Below are positions 1-5,971 of a DNA stretch of 8,021 nt, one piece after another. Every line of letters starts with the position of its first letter. The first letter of the stretch is position 1. This DNA is from Planctomycetaceae bacterium. GTDB taxonomy: Bacteria > Planctomycetota > Planctomycetia > Pirellulales > Pirellulaceae. The notes under the pieces are model-generated. The model was not told where the DNA came from. It ran no database searches and worked only from the letters and a program-made list of their open reading frames with translations. The DNA lies in assembly GCA_007124535.1 (NCBI GenBank), contig SLEY01000041.1, forward strand, positions 1-8,021, read 5' to 3'. The position numbers and the translations under genes are program-made.

Positions 1-327
1 GGGGGATCATAGTTTCTCCAAGCGAAAATCGGCCCGCTTCCGGCGCACCGGACTCCAGGCATTAAGGGCCCCCCCTCAACCGTTGCCGCCATCGACAGGC
101 AGTTGCCAAGCAACTATTCCGCGCAGAGCAATCGGCACATTTGGTATCGACGGCCTAACCGGCAAACTTTCGTCTTTCGCCGTAATCGGCAAATTTTATC
201 GCCTGTTCCGTCTGAAGAAGGGCAGCAATTCCCTATATACAACTAGTTGCAGCAAAGTCTGCGCAACATAGGCGACCCGGACAACAGCCCGACGAAGTGT
301 TTCCACGTCTCAGGAAGGGCTCGGTTC
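1..327. other. Gene-free left end with repeats and inverted repeats
   Basis: I see no convincing gene here; the open frame at 83-271 has no recognisable protein character and no good ribosome binding site. The stretch holds three 27-base direct repeats (listed separately), a run of seven C at 69-75, an inverted repeat AGTTGC-CAA-GCAACT at 101-115, a perfect palindrome CAACTAGTTG at 240-249, and a bulged hairpin at 246-267 (GTTGCAG pairing with CTG and CAAC across a two-base bulge). A TATATA box-like sequence lies at 234-239 without a matching -35 hexamer. On the minus strand an ATG at 10-8 is preceded by GGAG (bases 19-16) at five bases, so a leftward gene may begin here, but only three codons are visible. 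If so, this is a divergent intergenic region. Confidence 0.5.
130..210 (+). repeat. Three imperfect 27-base direct repeats
   Basis: Three units begin at 130, 157 and 184, exactly 27 bases apart. Their first 13 bases are AATCGGCACATTT, AACCGGCAAACTT and AATCGGCAAATTT; units 1 and 3 match at 12 of 13, units 2 and 3 at 11 of 13, and units 1 and 2 at 10 of 13. The remaining 14 bases of each unit are poorly conserved. A conserved core at constant spacing could be a cluster of binding sites for a regulator, here upstream of the DUF4160 remnant. Because 27 is nine codons, the units also read as IGTF, TGKL and IGKF in one frame, so a decayed coding repeat is another possibility. No function is shown by the sequence. 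Confidence 0.5.
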
Positions 328-575
328 ATGCCTGAGATCAGTCGCTTTTACGGCATCGTGATCAAGGTGTTCCACAACGACCATCACCCGCCGCACTTTC
401 ACGCGGAATACGGTGAGGACGAAATGATTTCGCAGGAGGAAGGTACGTGGCTGGCAAGGCGGCGAAGATCTCCGGTTCTGCGAATTGGACCGGATGGGAT
501 AATCCAAGCGGACGGAACCCCTGTGCGATCCTCCGGCAGGCGTGGGGTTGCAATCCGTTGCCGGAACGGCGATAA
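328..575 (+). pseudogene. DUF4160-family protein, frameshifted remnant
   Basis: An ATG at 328 is preceded by a good ribosome binding site (AGGAAGGG, 312-319, eight bases away). The first 30 or so residues start MPEISRFYGIVIKVFHNDHH and continue with PPHFHAEYGED, the conserved N-terminus of DUF4160 proteins, small proteins of about 80-90 residues often encoded beside a DUF2442 partner in toxin-antitoxin-like pairs. After about base 420 the starting frame loses resemblance. A different frame then reads a GRYVAGK segment followed by a tryptophan at roughly the family spacing and stops with TAA at 573-575, giving a total of about 82 codons, close to the family's length. This suggests a frameshift near 415-435; it could be a real mutation or a sequencing error. 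No intact DUF2442 gene follows. The starting frame has no stop before the next gene and runs into it, which I take as chance. The family call for the N-terminus is firm; assigning the C-terminal part is inference. Confidence 0.6.
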
Positions 576-581
576 GATAGA
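573..581 (+). promoter_or_regulatory. TAAGATAGA motif upstream of the oxidoreductase gene
   Basis: TAAGAT (573-578) resembles a sigma-70 type -10 hexamer at four of six positions. The best -35 candidate is TTGCAA at 548-553, with 19 bases between, longer than the usual 17. The nine bases TAAGATAGA recur at 2598-2606 upstream of rimO, which is why the site is listed. It overlaps the stop codon of the DUF4160 remnant and lies about 130 bases before the oxidoreductase start. It may be a promoter element or chance. Confidence 0.22.
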
Positions 582-694
582 GAAAGACCGATGTCGAAAC
601 TGGATGCTGCCGGCGGGAACCGTTCTTTCTAGGTGCTCCTGCGGGTTGCCCAACTTCGCCCCCCTGTCAGAATTGTCCGCGGGGGTTTGCCAAT

Positions 695-700
695 GGAGGA
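695..700 (+). promoter_or_regulatory. Ribosome binding site of the oxidoreductase gene
   Basis: GGAGGA lies eight bases upstream of the ATG at 709. This strong Shine-Dalgarno site, together with a twin-arginine signal starting right after that ATG, fixes the start at 709, although the frame is open much further upstream (to 247). Confidence 0.8.
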
Positions 701-708
701 GATTTCGA

Positions 709-2037
709 ATGACACAGGATCTGACACGACGTTCCTTTCTGGCTGGCGCCGCCGCGACCGCCACGCTGGGGGTCCCCGGCCTGGTCCGCTCCACCGCTTG
801 GGGCGCTGCGGGCCGAGCCCCGGCCAGCGACCGCATCCGTGTCGGGATGATCGGCATGGGACGCCAGGCCTATCTGGTGAACCTGCGTCAATTCCTGGGC
901 ATGCCGGAGGTCCAACTGGTTGCGGTTTGCGATGTCGACCGCTGGCGCATGGACTTGGGCCAACAAGCGATCAATGAGGGTTATGGCGAGGCGATTCGCT
1001 CGGGCAACTACCGGGGCTGCGCCGCCTATCTGGATTACCAGGAGTTGCTGGCGCGCGATGACATCGATGCCGTGATGATCTCGACGCCTGATCATTGGCA
1101 CGCTCCGCAGGCGATCGACGCGATGCGTGCGGGCAAAGATGTGTCGCTGGAAAAACCCATCACGCGGACGATTGCCGAAGGCCGGGCACTGAGCGATTTG
1201 AGCGAGGAGTTGGGTCGCATCTTTCGGGTCGACAGCGAGATGCGTTCCAATCGCAGCGCCCACCGTGCCGTGACCCTGGTCCGCAACGGGCTGATTGGGG
1301 ACATCCACACCGTCACGGTCGGCGTCCCGGGCACCGACGTGGGCTGTCCGCCTCAGCCCGAAATGCCGGTTCCCGAGGAACTCGATTACGAGCGGTGGCA
1401 AGGCCCGGCGCCGCGGGCCCCCTACACTTTGCGGCGGGTCCACCCGGTGGAGGACATCCGTGGCCGTCCCGGTTGGATGCGGCACATGTACTATTGTGAC
1501 GGGATGATCACCAATTGGGGAACCCACCTGAACAACGCCGCCATGTGGGCCACCGACCTGGAGCGAACGGGTCCGGTCGAAATCGAAGGGCACGGAGAAT
1601 GGCCGCCCGCGGACAGTTTCTGGAACGTGCTGTTGAAATTCGAAGTGACTTATCGTTTTGCCAACGGCATCCGCTGGATCTACCGCACCGAGAAGCCGTA
1701 TTTCAAGATCGAAGGGAGCGAAGGCTGGGTGTATGCCGATTTCCGCGAAGTCCGGGCGGAACCGGAATCGCTTTTGCAATGGAGGCACGGACCGGATGAC
1801 CTGCGATTGCGGTTCAAGAGCGACAAACAGGACTTCATTGACTGTGTCAAGTCGCGGGAGCCGACGCTGGAACCCGCCGAGGTGGGCCACCGGGTCACCT
1901 CGCTGTGCCATTTAGGCCACTTGGCCGCCTACCTGGGTCGAAAGCTGGAGTGGGATCCGGACGCTGAGCAGTTTGCCAACGATGACGAAGCCAACGCCCT
2001 GATCGACCAGACCTTGCTGTATCCCCCGGACCGTTGA
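709..2037 (+). CDS. Gfo/Idh/MocA-family oxidoreductase with Tat signal
   Basis: The 442-residue product begins with a twin-arginine signal (TRRSFL at residues 6-11, then an Ala/Gly-rich hydrophobic stretch to about 35), so it is probably exported folded with its cofactor. A Rossmann NAD(P)-binding domain follows (about 43-165): VGMIGMGRQA glycine motif at 45-54, VCDVD at 73-77, STPDHWH at 125-131 and the family EKP motif at 148-150, whose lysine is usually catalytic. The C-terminal domain (about 170-415) carries NWGTHL at 269-274, with H273 in the place of the usual active-site histidine. The segments SDKQDFIDCVKSR, EVGHRVTSLCHLGH and LGRKLEWDP are typical of the planctomycete subgroup as I recall it. 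Members oxidise or reduce sugars and polyols; the substrate here cannot be read. Where I recall NDIAQW after the histidine, this protein has NNAAMW, and the end (LLYPPDR) differs from the usual arginine/tryptophan-rich tail. It appears to stand alone and converges on the small minus-strand gene downstream. Confidence 0.93.
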   Translation: MTQDLTRRSFLAGAAATATLGVPGLVRSTAWGAAGRAPASDRIRVGMIGMGRQAYLVNLRQFLGMPEVQLVAVCDVDRWRMDLGQQAINEGYGEAIRSGNYRGCAAYLDYQELLARDDIDAVMISTPDHWHAPQAIDAMRAGKDVSLEKPITRTIAEGRALSDLSEELGRIFRVDSEMRSNRSAHRAVTLVRNGLIGDIHTVTVGVPGTDVGCPPQPEMPVPEELDYERWQGPAPRAPYTLRRVHPVEDIRGRPGWMRHMYYCDGMITNWGTHLNNAAMWATDLERTGPVEIEGHGEWPPADSFWNVLLKFEVTYRFANGIRWIYRTEKPYFKIEGSEGWVYADFREVRAEPESLLQWRHGPDDLRLRFKSDKQDFIDCVKSREPTLEPAEVGHRVTSLCHLGHLAAYLGRKLEWDPDAEQFANDDEANALIDQTLLYPPDR

Positions 2038-2094
2038 TTCCGCGCGCGAAGCATCGTGCGAAGAAATTACGGACGCCTTCGCGGCGACGGCGAT

Positions 2095-2121
2095 CCTGAC
2101 GATCACCCGGGATCGGGCAGG
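2095..2121. terminator. Candidate hairpin between convergent genes
   Basis: Bases 2095-2104 (CCTGACGATC) pair imperfectly with 2111-2121 (GATCGGGCAGG) around a six-base loop, with one A-G mismatch and one bulged G. It lies 57 bases after the oxidoreductase stop and overlaps the end of the minus-strand gene, a sensible place for a shared terminator. There is no T-tract on either strand, so intrinsic termination is doubtful. Confidence 0.25.
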
Positions 2122-2312
2122 CTTTCGCGCCGCGGAGGTTCTTCCAGGGGAGGATGGATTGTCCAAGTCGATCCTCGGGGCCACCAACGGGGGTCGGCGC
2201 GGTCCATGACCATCGCCAAGGCGGCTTCGCGGCTGTCCGCATCCACGACCCAGTCGCCAGCCGCGCGCAAGAGGGACGTTTTCGGGGTTTGGACGGACAC
2301 CAGAAATCGCAT
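2103..2312 (-). CDS. Small hypothetical protein (69 aa)
   Basis: I do not recognise this protein. From the ATG at 2312 it reads MRFLVSVQT, then a segment with DWVVDADSREAALAMVMDRA (probable helix), then RWWPRGSTWTIHPPLEEPP and a proline-rich tail. Composition is protein-like: acidic and hydrophobic residues alternate and most codons end in G or C, unlike the arginine/proline-rich overlapping frames. The start at 2312 is chosen because GGAG (2324-2321) lies eight bases upstream and the N-terminus looks natural. The frame stays open to a TTG at 2438 (111 residues in all), immediately after an in-frame TAA, but no ribosome binding site precedes that TTG. The gene converges on the oxidoreductase gene, 65 bases between stops. 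No signal peptide or membrane segment is seen, and no function is assigned. Confidence 0.5.
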   Translation of the reverse strand: MRFLVSVQTPKTSLLRAAGDWVVDADSREAALAMVMDRADPRWWPRGSTWTIHPPLEEPPRRESLPDPG

Positions 2313-2606
2313 GGCACTGACTCCGTTCTCGCGCTGCGACCACAGGGCACAAGCCTCTTCAAAGGCACTTGGGAGAGCATCGCTTGAAGATACGGTTTCA
2401 CGGTCGCGTGTCAAGAACAAATCTGGCAAAAGAGTCAATTAGGGATTCGGGTGGTCGTTCCACCAAGAGAGGGCCGTTCTCCGGGGCTGGCATGCACCGC
2501 CCCGATCGACTCGCCACACCGCAGCCGACCGTGTTTTCACGAGCGAGGGAGTTCGAGTGCGGGACCGGTGGCAGGTAGCCGATCGGACGGAAATCAGTAA
2601 GATAGA
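2313..2606. other. Intergenic region upstream of rimO
   Basis: If the small minus-strand gene starts at 2312, this stretch is the divergent region between it and rimO. It holds a small perfect hairpin (GGTGG at 2450-2454 with CCACC at 2460-2464, five-base loop) and the TAAGATAGA motif at its right end. The first 126 bases may instead encode an N-terminal extension of the small protein. I see no RNA gene. Confidence 0.4.
2598..2606 (+). promoter_or_regulatory. TAAGATAGA motif just upstream of rimO
   Basis: This is the second copy of the nine-base motif found at 573-581. TAAGAT (2598-2603) and the overlapping TAGAAT (2603-2608) both resemble a -10 hexamer, though no clear -35 hexamer sits 17 bases upstream. 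If either is the rimO -10 box, transcription would begin near 2610-2615, after the ATG at 2607, and rimO translation would have to begin at one of the GTG codons at 2685 or 2691. Confidence 0.25.
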
Positions 2607-4076
2607 ATGGTCCAGGACTCGTACGATCGCCGCGCCATCTCGCGTGGGTCGTTCTCCCGTTCCCTCGCGAAACCAGCAGGTCATGTGCCCGTGCCGATTG
2701 CTACCGATGCCCAATTCGCTGCCCCCAAAGGAACCTACGCTTTTGTCAGCTTGGGTTGTCCCAAAAACTTGGTCGATAGCGAGCGAATGTTGGGGTTGCT
2801 CAGACAGACGGGGTATCGGTTGGTGGCCGAGCCAGCGGGTGCGGATTTTGTCGTGATCAACACCTGCGGTTTCATTGCCCCGGCGCGCGCGGAATCGCTG
2901 GGCGCGATCGACGAAATGCTGCAGCTGAAAGCAGACGGTCGATTGGGAGGGGTGATTGTGGCCGGCTGTTTGGCGGAACGCGACCGTGCGGAGCTACTGG
3001 CCCAACGTCCGGAGATCGATGCTCTGGTGGGGGTTTTTGCCCGCGAGGAAATCGTCGGCGTGGCGGATCGGCTGATCGGCAACGTGCGGGAGCAACGGAC
3101 GCTCTTCTGCCCTGCCCCCATCCGCTCGCTACCGGACGGGGACCGTTTGCGCATCACGCCCCGGCATTTTGCATATCTGAAGATTTCGGAAGGCTGCGAC
3201 CGCCATTGCACCTTTTGTGCCATTCCCAAACTGCGGGGGACTCACGTCACCAAGCCCCTTGAGCAGGTATTACAAGAGGCCCAGCAGCTCGCTGACGGGG
3301 GGGTTCGTGAACTGATCTTGGTCGCCCAGGACACTCCCTATTACGGGATCGATCTTTACGGCGCACCGCGGCTACGGGAATTGCTGGAACAGCTGGAGCG
3401 GATCGAAGGTCTGGACTGGATCCGATTGATGTACTTTTACCCGCGGCACGTGGACCCGAAACTGATCGAGACGCTGGCCGATTCGGGTAAGATCCTACCT
3501 TATCTGGACATGCCGCTGCAGCACATCAACGACACGGTCCTGCGTCGGATGGGGCGTCAAGTGAGTCGCGGGGAGACGGAAACCTTGTTGGCGCAGCTGC
3601 GTTCACGGATCCCCGGTTTGGCGCTGCGTACGACCATGCTGGTGGGGTTTCCCGGCGAGACGGAGGATCAATTCGAAGAGTTGCTGGAATTCGTGTGTCA
3701 GCAACAATTCCACCGGTTGGGTGTCTTTGCGTATTCGCGCGAGCCGGGGACGGCCTCCGACCGGATGAAGGGGCATGTGCCCGCGCAGGTGAGCGAGGAG
3801 CGGCGGCGCCGTCTGATGGAGGCTCAGCAGCAGATTGCGTTCGCTCGCAACGCGGATCAGGTGGGCCGGGTCCAGCGGGTGATTCTGGATTGGCCGGTAC
3901 CCGGCGAGCAGAACGTGTGGGTGGGACGTTCCGAGGCGGACGCTCCCGACGTGGATGCGGCGGTGTACGTGACCGGAACGGAAGACCCGCTTTGTGCGGG
4001 CGATATCGTACCCTGTGAGATCGTCGCCTGGCGGGACTACGACCTGATCGGCGTGGCGGTCGGGGAACCGATTTGA
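2607..4076 (+). CDS. rimO: Ribosomal protein S12 methylthiotransferase RimO
   Basis: RimO is a radical-SAM enzyme that adds a methylthio group to a conserved aspartate of ribosomal protein S12, in the cytoplasm. All three domains are visible. The N-terminal methylthiotransferase domain has its three cluster cysteines in SLGC (C51), NTCGF (C87) and AGC (C121). The radical-SAM domain has CDRHCTFC (C197, C201, C204), preceded by LKISEG. The C-terminal TRAM-like domain (from about 418) includes VGRSEADAPDVD. SLGCPKNLVDSE and the S12-type TRAM favour RimO over MiaB. From the ATG at 2607 the product has 489 residues, longer than the usual 430-460, because of an extra Arg/Ser-rich N-terminus of about 26 residues without a good ribosome binding site. 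GTG at 2685 or 2691 is an alternative start; AGCAGG at 2675-2680 lies ten bases before 2691. The ABC ATPase gene follows 12 bases after the stop, so the three plus-strand genes are probably co-transcribed. Confidence 0.94.
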   Translation: MVQDSYDRRAISRGSFSRSLAKPAGHVPVPIATDAQFAAPKGTYAFVSLGCPKNLVDSERMLGLLRQTGYRLVAEPAGADFVVINTCGFIAPARAESLGAIDEMLQLKADGRLGGVIVAGCLAERDRAELLAQRPEIDALVGVFAREEIVGVADRLIGNVREQRTLFCPAPIRSLPDGDRLRITPRHFAYLKISEGCDRHCTFCAIPKLRGTHVTKPLEQVLQEAQQLADGGVRELILVAQDTPYYGIDLYGAPRLRELLEQLERIEGLDWIRLMYFYPRHVDPKLIETLADSGKILPYLDMPLQHINDTVLRRMGRQVSRGETETLLAQLRSRIPGLALRTTMLVGFPGETEDQFEELLEFVCQQQFHRLGVFAYSREPGTASDRMKGHVPAQVSEERRRRLMEAQQQIAFARNADQVGRVQRVILDWPVPGEQNVWVGRSEADAPDVDAAVYVTGTEDPLCAGDIVPCEIVAWRDYDLIGVAVGEPI

Positions 4077-4088
4077 AGCAGCGGAAGT

Positions 4089-5129
4089 ATGGCGATCATT
4101 GAACTGAGAGCGCTGGCGAAATCATTTCGCGTGTACCAGAAGCGGGAAGGATTGGCGGCATCGCTGCGCGGTCTCCTCCGCCGGCAGTACCGGTATGTCC
4201 AGGCCGTACGGGGCATCGACCTGGATGTGGAGCACGGCGAGTTCGTGGCGTTTCTGGGACCGAACGGGGCGGGCAAGACGACCACGTTGAAGTTGTTATC
4301 CGGGGTCATCCACCCCACCTCCGGTTCCGCCCGGGTCATGGGCTACGTGCCTTGGAAGCGGGAGAACGCCTACCGCCGCCGGTTCGCCTTGGTCATGGGT
4401 CAGAAGAACCAGTTATGGTGGGATTTGCCAGCTCAGGAGTCGTTTCGACTGCACCAGCAGATCTACCGTTTAGCTCCCGACGCCTTTCGTCGCACCCGCG
4501 ACGAACTGGCCGATCTCTTGGCGGTTCGCGCCCTGATGGCGCAACCGGTTCGCGAGTTGTCGTTGGGCGAGCGGATGAAGATGGAGTTGATCGCGGCCCT
4601 GTTGCATTCGCCCGACGTGTTGTTCTTGGACGAACCGACCATTGGATTGGACGTGGTCGCCCAGCACCGAATCCAGCAGTTTTTGAAGTACTATCAAGCG
4701 GAGCGGCGGGTCACGATCCTGCTGACCAGCCATTATATGAAAGATGTGGCCGCCCTTTGCCGGCGGGTGGTGATCATTGCGCAGGGGGATGTGCAATACG
4801 ATGGCTCCCTGGACGGGATCCGCGACGCGTTCAGCGGCAGCAAAATCGTCACGTTGCAGTTATCGGAAGACGAGCGTCTGGACGGGTGGGAGGCGTTTGG
4901 CGAGGTGCTGGAGATCCAGCCGCCGCGAGTCAAGCTGCGGATCCTGCGGAGCGAGGTTCCCCGTGTCTTGGCATCCATTTTAGCGACGCGCGCGGTGGAG
5001 GATGTGGCAGTCGAGGACCCGCCGTTGGAGGAGGCGTTGGCGGAGATGTTCACCCGGGTCGGCCAGCCGGCGCCGCAGGATGCGGAGAGCCCGGTCGATG
5101 CCGTGGAACTGGCGAAGGGAATCGCATGA
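4089..5129 (+). CDS. ABC transporter ATP-binding protein (COG4586-like)
   Basis: This 346-residue nucleotide-binding subunit powers transport by the membrane protein encoded next. All ABC motifs are present: Walker A GPNGAGKT (57-64), Q-loop glutamine in VMGQKNQLWW (Q105), signature LSLGER (157-162), Walker B VLFLDEP (177-183), D-loop GLD (186-188) and switch histidine in LTSH (H215). LSLGER in place of LSGGQ, the QKNQLWWDLP stretch and a roughly 120-residue C-terminal extension after the core are typical of the COG4586 group, which pairs with ABC-2 type permeases and is often annotated as a daunorubicin-resistance-like or uncharacterised exporter. The substrate is unknown. The gene starts 12 bases after the rimO stop; GGAAG sits only one base before the ATG, too close for a standard ribosome binding site, so translation may depend on ribosomes leaving rimO. 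Its stop overlaps the permease start. Confidence 0.92.
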   Translation: MAIIELRALAKSFRVYQKREGLAASLRGLLRRQYRYVQAVRGIDLDVEHGEFVAFLGPNGAGKTTTLKLLSGVIHPTSGSARVMGYVPWKRENAYRRRFALVMGQKNQLWWDLPAQESFRLHQQIYRLAPDAFRRTRDELADLLAVRALMAQPVRELSLGERMKMELIAALLHSPDVLFLDEPTIGLDVVAQHRIQQFLKYYQAERRVTILLTSHYMKDVAALCRRVVIIAQGDVQYDGSLDGIRDAFSGSKIVTLQLSEDERLDGWEAFGEVLEIQPPRVKLRILRSEVPRVLASILATRAVEDVAVEDPPLEEALAEMFTRVGQPAPQDAESPVDAVELAKGIA

Positions 5130-5959
5130 TTGCGCGAGCGCTCACTTGTTGGACGATCCTGCGCATCACTCTGGAGGAGCGTCTGGTCTACCGGGGGGAT
5201 TTTGCGCTAGCCACACTGATGCGTTTTCTCCCCATTATTACTCAGATATTCCTCTGGTGGGCTGTATTTGAATCCATAGGTGATGGTTCTCGTTCGGGGG
5301 GTACGATTGCCGGGTACCGTTTCGAAAACATGGTTGCCTACTATTTGCTGACGATGATAACCCGCGCCTTTTCCAGCATGCCCGGTCTGGCTTCGGGCAT
5401 TGCCCGGCAGATCCGGGATGGCGAGGTGAAAAAGTACCTGGTTCAACCGGTGGACATGTTGGGATTCCTGTTATTGAGCCGCTTGGCCCACAAACTGGCC
5501 TACTACTCGGTGGCCCTGCTCCCGTTTGGTTTCGTGTTCTACTTGACGCGGGGCTTCTTTGTTGATGGCTGGCCCGAACCGGGGGTCTTGGCTGCCTTTG
5601 TCCTCTCGTTGATGTTGGCCTTCCTGTTGGGCTTCTTTCTGGAAGCCTCGTTCGGTTTGATCGGATTCTGGTTCTTGGAAGTCACTTCGCTGCTGTTCAT
5701 TTACATGCTGTTGAGCTTCTTTCTCTCGGGCCATATGTTCCCGCTGGACCTGCTGCCGTCGCCCTGGAACCAGTTGGTCGACCTGTTGCCGCTGAAGTAC
5801 CTGGCGTATTTTCCGGCGGCCGTATTCTTGGGCAAAGTGCAGGGGGCCGACTTGACCCGCGGATTAGTGGTGCAAGTCGGTTGGGTCGTGCTGTTTGCTG
5901 TGGCCGCACGCGTGATGTGGAGCCGTGGGGTTCGGCGTTACAGCGGTTTTGGTGGGTAA
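5126..5959 (+). CDS. ABC-2 type transporter permease (COG4587-like)
   Basis: A 277-residue membrane protein, the transmembrane partner of the ATPase encoded just before it. The ATG overlaps the ATPase stop as ATGA, indicating translational coupling. About six hydrophobic segments can be seen, at roughly 26-50, 66-84, 122-142, 153-172, 174-203 and 246-266. The cytoplasmic loop with IRDGEVKKYLVQPVDML (96-112) matches the conserved G-x-[VI]-x-x-x-L-x-x-P-[VI]-D pattern of this family, probably the region contacting the ATPase. The family usually occurs as an ATPase plus two different permeases (COG4587 and COG3694 types). Here only the first is present and the next gene lies on the opposite strand, so the transporter may be a homodimer or recruit a partner encoded elsewhere. 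The frame is open further upstream (from 4352), but that part is the ATPase gene read in another frame. Substrate unknown. Confidence 0.9.
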   Translation: MIARALTCWTILRITLEERLVYRGDFALATLMRFLPIITQIFLWWAVFESIGDGSRSGGTIAGYRFENMVAYYLLTMITRAFSSMPGLASGIARQIRDGEVKKYLVQPVDMLGFLLLSRLAHKLAYYSVALLPFGFVFYLTRGFFVDGWPEPGVLAAFVLSLMLAFLLGFFLEASFGLIGFWFLEVTSLLFIYMLLSFFLSGHMFPLDLLPSPWNQLVDLLPLKYLAYFPAAVFLGKVQGADLTRGLVVQVGWVVLFAVAARVMWSRGVRRYSGFGG

Positions 5960-5971
5960 CGGTGCAGGTGC

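Noticed and set aside
591..632. Tiny open frame MSKLDAAGGNRSF as a start of a DUF2442 partner
   Set aside because: Only 13 codons, no family similarity, and a weak ribosome binding site.
667..1911. Long open frame of about 414 codons on the minus strand inside the oxidoreductase gene
   Set aside because: It is the shadow of a GC-rich gene with full family similarity on the plus strand; its product is Arg/Pro/His-rich with no recognisable domain.
1895..2401. Minus-strand open frames of 168 and 146 residues overlapping the small hypothetical gene
   Set aside because: Arg/Pro/Cys-rich composition, overlap with the end of the oxidoreductase gene, and a better candidate in another frame of the same strand.
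4352..5125. Upstream extension of the permease frame to a 535-residue protein
   Set aside because: The extension overlaps the ATPase gene, which has all ABC motifs; the extra residues are low-complexity Gly/Arg and the permease N-terminus fits the ATGA start at 5126.
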